In this document: piece by piece, positions 41,067 to 43,375 of the stretch | Layout of the letters: the number at the start of each line of letters is the position of its first letter | Position numbering within the stretch: the stretch's first letter is position 1 | Assembly: GCF_949292005.1 (NCBI RefSeq) | Contig: NZ_CASEXV010000082.1 | Span: forward strand, 1-43,375 | Direction: 5' to 3' | DNA length: 43,375 bases | Source: an uncultured Bifidobacterium sp. | Lineage (GTDB): Bacteria > Actinomycetota > Actinomycetes > Actinomycetales > Bifidobacteriaceae | Notes under the pieces: generated by a model | The model's database searches: none | What the model was told of the DNA's origin: nothing | Seen by the model: only the letters and a program-made list of their open reading frames with translations | Translations under genes and position numbers: made by a program

Positions 41067-41546
41067 TTATCGCTTCCAACGAAGCCACTTTTGCGCGCAA
41101 AACTGTGGTCGGGTTTGCGATACCTGACGGGGTACGATGCTTGTGCTGCGATCCGATTGGGCGGCCGCGGCGTCGTCCTCGGTCTTCTTCTGCTCACTGG
41201 CGACGACTGCGTCCATCGACGACTGCAGCGCCGTGACCTGATCCATGTAGTCGCTTGCGGTGGCGGATCCCACACCCTGCGCGGTCTTCACGGCCACCGC
41301 CAAAGCGGTCCTCGCCTTATCGTCCGCGACCTTGTCCTTCGACGAGTCCTACAGAGTCCGAGCATCCTCGACCTTTGATGCAAGCGCCTTCTGCGCGTCG
41401 GCGATCTCGGCGGCCGCGCTCGCGGAGGCAGCAGAGCGGGACGTGGAGGCCGAGGCGGAGGCTTCGTTCTGCGCGGATGACTGTGAGCATGCCGAGACGC
41501 TGATGGACAGTATGGCGGCGACGAGTATTGCGGCAATCTTCTTCAT
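41067..41546 (-). pseudogene. Ser/Ala-rich lipoprotein gene broken by an in-frame amber codon
   Basis: From ATG 41546 (GGGGGATAAACA upstream) a lipoprotein signal peptide MKKIAAILVAAILSISVSAC is encoded. A Ser/Ala-rich linker and a helical segment (AAEIADAQKALASKVEDARTL) come next. TAG at 41349-41351 then interrupts, after which the same frame continues for about 93 codons (DSSKDKVADDKARTALAVAV, MDQVTALQSSMDAVVASEQK) to 41067. Both parts share composition and helical character, so this was one gene of about 159 codons. The last 25 residues look less like coding sequence and may come from junction sequence. The role is unknown; a surface helical lipoprotein is all that can be said. Confidence 0.75.
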
Positions 41547-41577
41547 TGTTTATCCCCCGGTCGTGGTTACTTGGTGT

Positions 41578-41778
41578 TTACTTGAACAGGTCCCAGAAGC
41601 TGAACGTGGTTTTCCTGTACACCTTGTTGTATAGGGCTTTCTTGGGGTGCGTGACCCAGCCGACGCCTTTCCTCCCATAGCCCGGGATGATGGCTTTCTT
41701 GATTGCCCTCTTGGCTCTGCCAGTGGTTCGGGCGCTGATGGAGCGTCTCAGGCTTGGTGTGCGTATGCCGAATTTCAT
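41578..41778 (-). CDS. Small basic protein of unknown function
   Basis: A 66-residue protein, MKFGIRTPSLRRSISARTTG at the start, then KRAIKKAIIPGYGRKGVGW, HPKKALYNKVYRKTTFSFWD and a short end. It is strongly basic and has no membrane segment. I recall similar short proteins (K-x-PSLKKSI-ART..., GYGKKG-G, PKKA-YNKVY-KTT) in Actinobacteria and Firmicutes, often in accessory regions, without a known function. AAAAGGGG lies five bases before ATG 41778; the longer frame to 41811 is not needed. A good promoter precedes it (TTGAGA, 17 bases, TAAGGT). Confidence 0.75.
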   Translation of the reverse strand: MKFGIRTPSLRRSISARTTGRAKRAIKKAIIPGYGRKGVGWVTHPKKALYNKVYRKTTFSFWDLFK

Positions 41779-41793
41779 GATTCCCCTTTTCCT

Positions 41794-41839
41794 GGTTGTC
41801 ATCCGTGACAACCTTAGAAAAAGCTTAATACAGTCTCAA
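41794..41839. promoter_or_regulatory. Divergent promoter pair sharing an 8-bp palindromic operator
   Basis: Minus strand: -35 TTGAGA (41834-41839), 17 bases, -10 TAAGGT (41811-41816) for the small basic protein. Plus strand: -35 GTGACA (41805-41810), 18 bases, -10 TACAGT (41829-41834) for the channel gene. GGTTGTCA-TCCG-TGACAACC (41794-41813) covers the minus-strand start site and -10 and the plus-strand -35, so one bound repressor could block both. Confidence 0.55.
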
Positions 41840-41876
41840 AGCGGGGAATGTCCCGCGTCGGACGCATGGTTCAACC

Positions 41877-42638
41877 ATGAGGCTCAAACGTTGGGAGAGA
41901 TGGACGGAATGGCCGTTGACCATCCTCTCGGTCGCGTTCATCGTCATATACGCGTGGCAGGTGCTCGCCGAACCCACGGGATACACGGCATCGATCGCGG
42001 ACGTGTCCATGAACGTCATGTGGGCCGTCTTCGCCTTGGACTACGTCGTGTCGCTCACACTAGCCGAACACCGATGGACATGGTTCACCCACCATCTGTT
42101 CGACCTCCTCGTCGTCCTGCTGCCCATGATCCGTCCCCTGAGGGTGCTGCGCATCCTCACCGCGCTCCACGCCCTCCACCGAACCAGCGGCATGGCGTTA
42201 CGCGGACGCATAGCCGTGTACGTGTCGTCGAGCGTGCTCGTGCTCATCCTCATCGGATCCCTTGCCATACTCGACGCCGAACGCCACGCCCCCGGAGCGA
42301 CGATCACCACCTACCCCAAGGCCCTATGGTGGACCGTCGTAACCATCACCACCGTCGGATACGGCGACTACTCCCCCATCACCCCAACGGGACGCGTCAT
42401 AGCACTCGCCATCATGCTCGCCGGCATCGCGCTCATCGGCGTGGTCACCGCCACGCTGGCCTCCTGGATCGTGGACGAGGTGAGCGCCGAGGAGCAAAGG
42501 AGCGCGGACATCACCCGCGCTCAGGTCGACGAACTCAACCAACGGCTGCGCCACATCGAAGACCTCATCGCTTACTCCGACACCGACGGGAGCACCTTCC
42601 ACGGCGATAACCCCCAAACACCATCCAACAACTCCTGA
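41877..42638 (+). CDS. Voltage-gated potassium channel (Kch/KvAP-like)
   Basis: The 253-residue membrane protein has S1 (PLTILSVAFIVIYAWQVLA), S2/S3 (VMWAVFALDYVVSL, HHLFDLLVVLLPMI), a short S4 with regularly spaced arginines (RPLRVLRILTALHALHR), S5, a pore helix and the K+ selectivity filter TVGYGDYSP, and S6 (VIALAIMLAGIALIGVVTATLASWI). The C-terminus (EEQRSADITRAQVDELNQRLRHIEDLI) is a coiled coil that would hold the tetramer. It would conduct K+ across the cytoplasmic membrane. The start has no clear ribosome binding site. It lies in the putative island and shares a control region with the small basic protein. Confidence 0.93.
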   Translation: MRLKRWERWTEWPLTILSVAFIVIYAWQVLAEPTGYTASIADVSMNVMWAVFALDYVVSLTLAEHRWTWFTHHLFDLLVVLLPMIRPLRVLRILTALHALHRTSGMALRGRIAVYVSSSVLVLILIGSLAILDAERHAPGATITTYPKALWWTVVTITTVGYGDYSPITPTGRVIALAIMLAGIALIGVVTATLASWIVDEVSAEEQRSADITRAQVDELNQRLRHIEDLIAYSDTDGSTFHGDNPQTPSNNS

Positions 42639-42727
42639 TAATCCAACAGCACCTGCAAGGTCACACCCAACTCCAACGCCAGCGCTCGCGGATCGCCATC
42701 CTCATGGATCCGTTCTGCCACCTTCAT
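42572..42727 (-). pseudogene. Possible remnant reading frame opposite the channel gene's 3' end
   Basis: A minus-strand frame reads ARIVLYQDSGWLGMKVAERI, HEDGDPRALALELGVTLQVL and LDYQELLDGVW, ending at TAA 42572. It looks like folded-protein sequence: helices with a possible helix-turn-helix spacing and normal composition. Only ATG 42727 serves as a start, with a weak ribosome binding site, and it would cut off the recognisable beginning. The frame continues upstream to the TAA of the zinc-ribbon gene through a terminator. It is either a decayed gene or chance. I do not recognise it. Confidence 0.3.
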
Positions 42728-42795
42728 TCCGAGCCATCCGGAATCCTGGTAGAGAACGATTCTCGCACCATGCTTTTCCTGTTTGGGGACGAGAA

Positions 42796-42825
42796 GGCCC
42801 CGCCGAAGCGGGGCCGGGTGTTTTT
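42796..42825 (+). terminator. Intrinsic terminator between the channel and zinc-ribbon genes
   Basis: GGCCCCGC, loop CGAA and GCGGGGCC form an 8-bp GC stem followed on the plus strand by GGGTG and five T. On the minus strand it starts nine bases after the zinc-ribbon stop and is followed by TTCTC, so it may serve both converging genes. Confidence 0.75.
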
Positions 42826-43030
42826 ACCCTACGATGGTTGATCCATGGGGAAGTTTGTTGAAGGTCTTGCCGCATTTCGTGCATACGAATTGCGTTTGGG
42901 TCTTGCCGAGTCCCGCCCCGCCGGCAACGGCTCCGAGCGGGCCAAGGACGATCCCTCCGACGACGCCTTTGGCGATCGACAGCTTTTTCTTCTGTCCGGC
43001 CACGATGACCTCACGATGACTGCAGAACAT
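42824..43030 (-). CDS. Small glycine-rich protein with C-terminal zinc ribbon half
   Basis: A 68-residue protein with three parts: an N-terminal segment with one Cys and His (MFCSHREVIVAGQKKK), a glycine-rich hydrophobic stretch (SIAKGVVGGIVLGPLGAVAG, about 17-38) of glycine-zipper type that could enter a membrane, and a C-terminal CTKCGKTF zinc-knuckle pair. Cys3 and His5 could complete a four-ligand site with it. AAGGGG lies before ATG 43030; the frame to 43057 is not needed. Function is unknown. It follows the metallopeptidase gene on the same strand with a gap of 47 bases. Confidence 0.7.
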   Translation of the reverse strand: MFCSHREVIVAGQKKKLSIAKGVVGGIVLGPLGAVAGGAGLGKTQTQFVCTKCGKTFNKLPHGSTIVG

Positions 43031-43077
43031 TGATTCCCCTTCCCCTTGAACGACCATGCCCGCGAAAACAGTATCAC

Positions 43078-43375
43078 TCAGACGCTCCAGGCGTATCTGC
43101 CTTCATCCAATACGAACATCTGATAGTCGTCGATGACTTGCCGTTTCACGTCTAACTCGCAAGCAATGAGATAGGAACCGCCCTCATACATGCCTTCCGC
43201 GCTCGCATACTCCAGCGGGTCAATCAATCTGAGCGCCGTCTCCCGTCTGGCCCGGCGTTCGGCCCGCATGCCCTGCATGGTCGCACATCCCGTATCGCGG
43301 TGGATCGCGTGGATGAGTTCGTGACATAAAGCGCATCTGAGCTGCCATGGTCTGAGGTCATGACCGATGGTAATA
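43078..43375 (-). CDS. ImmA/IrrE-type metallopeptidase, partial (5' end beyond window)
   Basis: The frame stays open to the right edge, so only the C-terminal about 99 residues are present. It begins ITIGHDLRPWQLRCALCHEL, then IHAIHRD: the HELIH is an HExxH zinc-protease motif in the 'R-x-x-L-x-HEL-x-H' setting of the ImmA/IrrE family (PF06114). The later AERRARRETALRLIDPLEYA and ACELDVKRQVIDDY resemble the family's third-ligand helix and tail. In phages and ICEs, ImmA cleaves a repressor encoded beside it, and in Deinococcus IrrE cleaves DdrO. An adjacent repressor would lie outside the window. It supports a mobile-element setting. Confidence 0.8.
   Translation of the reverse strand, partial: ITIGHDLRPWQLRCALCHELIHAIHRDTGCATMQGMRAERRARRETALRLIDPLEYASAEGMYEGGSYLIACELDVKRQVIDDYQMFVLDEGRYAWSV

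Overview
The window is high-GC actinobacterial DNA and most likely comes from the family Bifidobacteriaceae (probably Bifidobacterium). The evidence is the gene order infC-rpmI-rplT-xerD-parA-scpA-scpB, the 24-residue ribosomal protein bL37 known from Actinobacteria, a Lys/Orn-type MurE beside a Fem-like aminoacyltransferase, and a fused DppD-DppF ATPase. This assignment rests on recalled synteny and was not checked by a search. Nearly all of the window is ordinary chromosome. The last 2.4 kb looks like the edge of an integrated element.

Layout. 1-4126: an ABC ATPase/FtsX permease pair with a small SH3-like-domain protein, all overlapping, behind a repeat-rich regulatory region. 4208-6719 (minus): a membrane protein, pheA and tyrA, coupled by 4-base overlaps. 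6853-13841 (minus): typA, the scpB/scpA/parA/xerD chromosome-segregation block, then rplT, rpmI and infC. infC has no usual start codon and probably begins with ATC. 14184-17159 (plus): thiamine pyrophosphokinase fused to an ArsC/Spx-like domain, gap with a clear promoter and a double-hairpin terminator, and a YbaK-type deacylase. 17187-21805: ispH, an aldose epimerase, the bL37 gene, an ECF sigma factor with its probable anti-sigma factor, and a DEDDh exonuclease. 21868-29643: murE and fem (plus), facing smc and folC (minus). 29989-32108: an Xaa-Pro aminopeptidase and a Nudix hydrolase. 32099-37849 (minus): a complete peptide ABC importer (dppA, dppB, dppC, dppDF), divergent from an MFS exporter (38192-39475).

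39524-43375 is the accessory end. A secreted HNH nuclease with two ChW repeats appears to have a one-base frameshift in its signal peptide. Upstream of it lie a strong minus-strand terminator and 20 bases that match only the 3' end of a tmRNA/tRNA (T-loop, T-stem and acceptor 3' strands). This is what integration into the 3' end of ssrA leaves behind. Beyond this point come a lipoprotein gene broken by an amber codon, a small basic protein, a voltage-gated K+ channel, a glycine-rich zinc-ribbon protein and the C-terminal part of an ImmA/IrrE-type metallopeptidase cut by the window edge.

Functionally, several genes share a theme. smc, scpA, scpB, parA and xerD handle chromosome organisation and resolution. 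infC, rpmI, rplT, bL37, typA and ybaK serve translation. murE and fem build the stem peptide and cross-bridge. The dpp importer and PepP take up and digest peptides. No complete novel defence or mobile system is visible. The most unusual items are the ThiN-ArsC fusion, the HNH-ChW nuclease with its frameshift, the ssrA-end attachment scar with island cargo, and the shared operator in the divergent channel/small-protein promoter.
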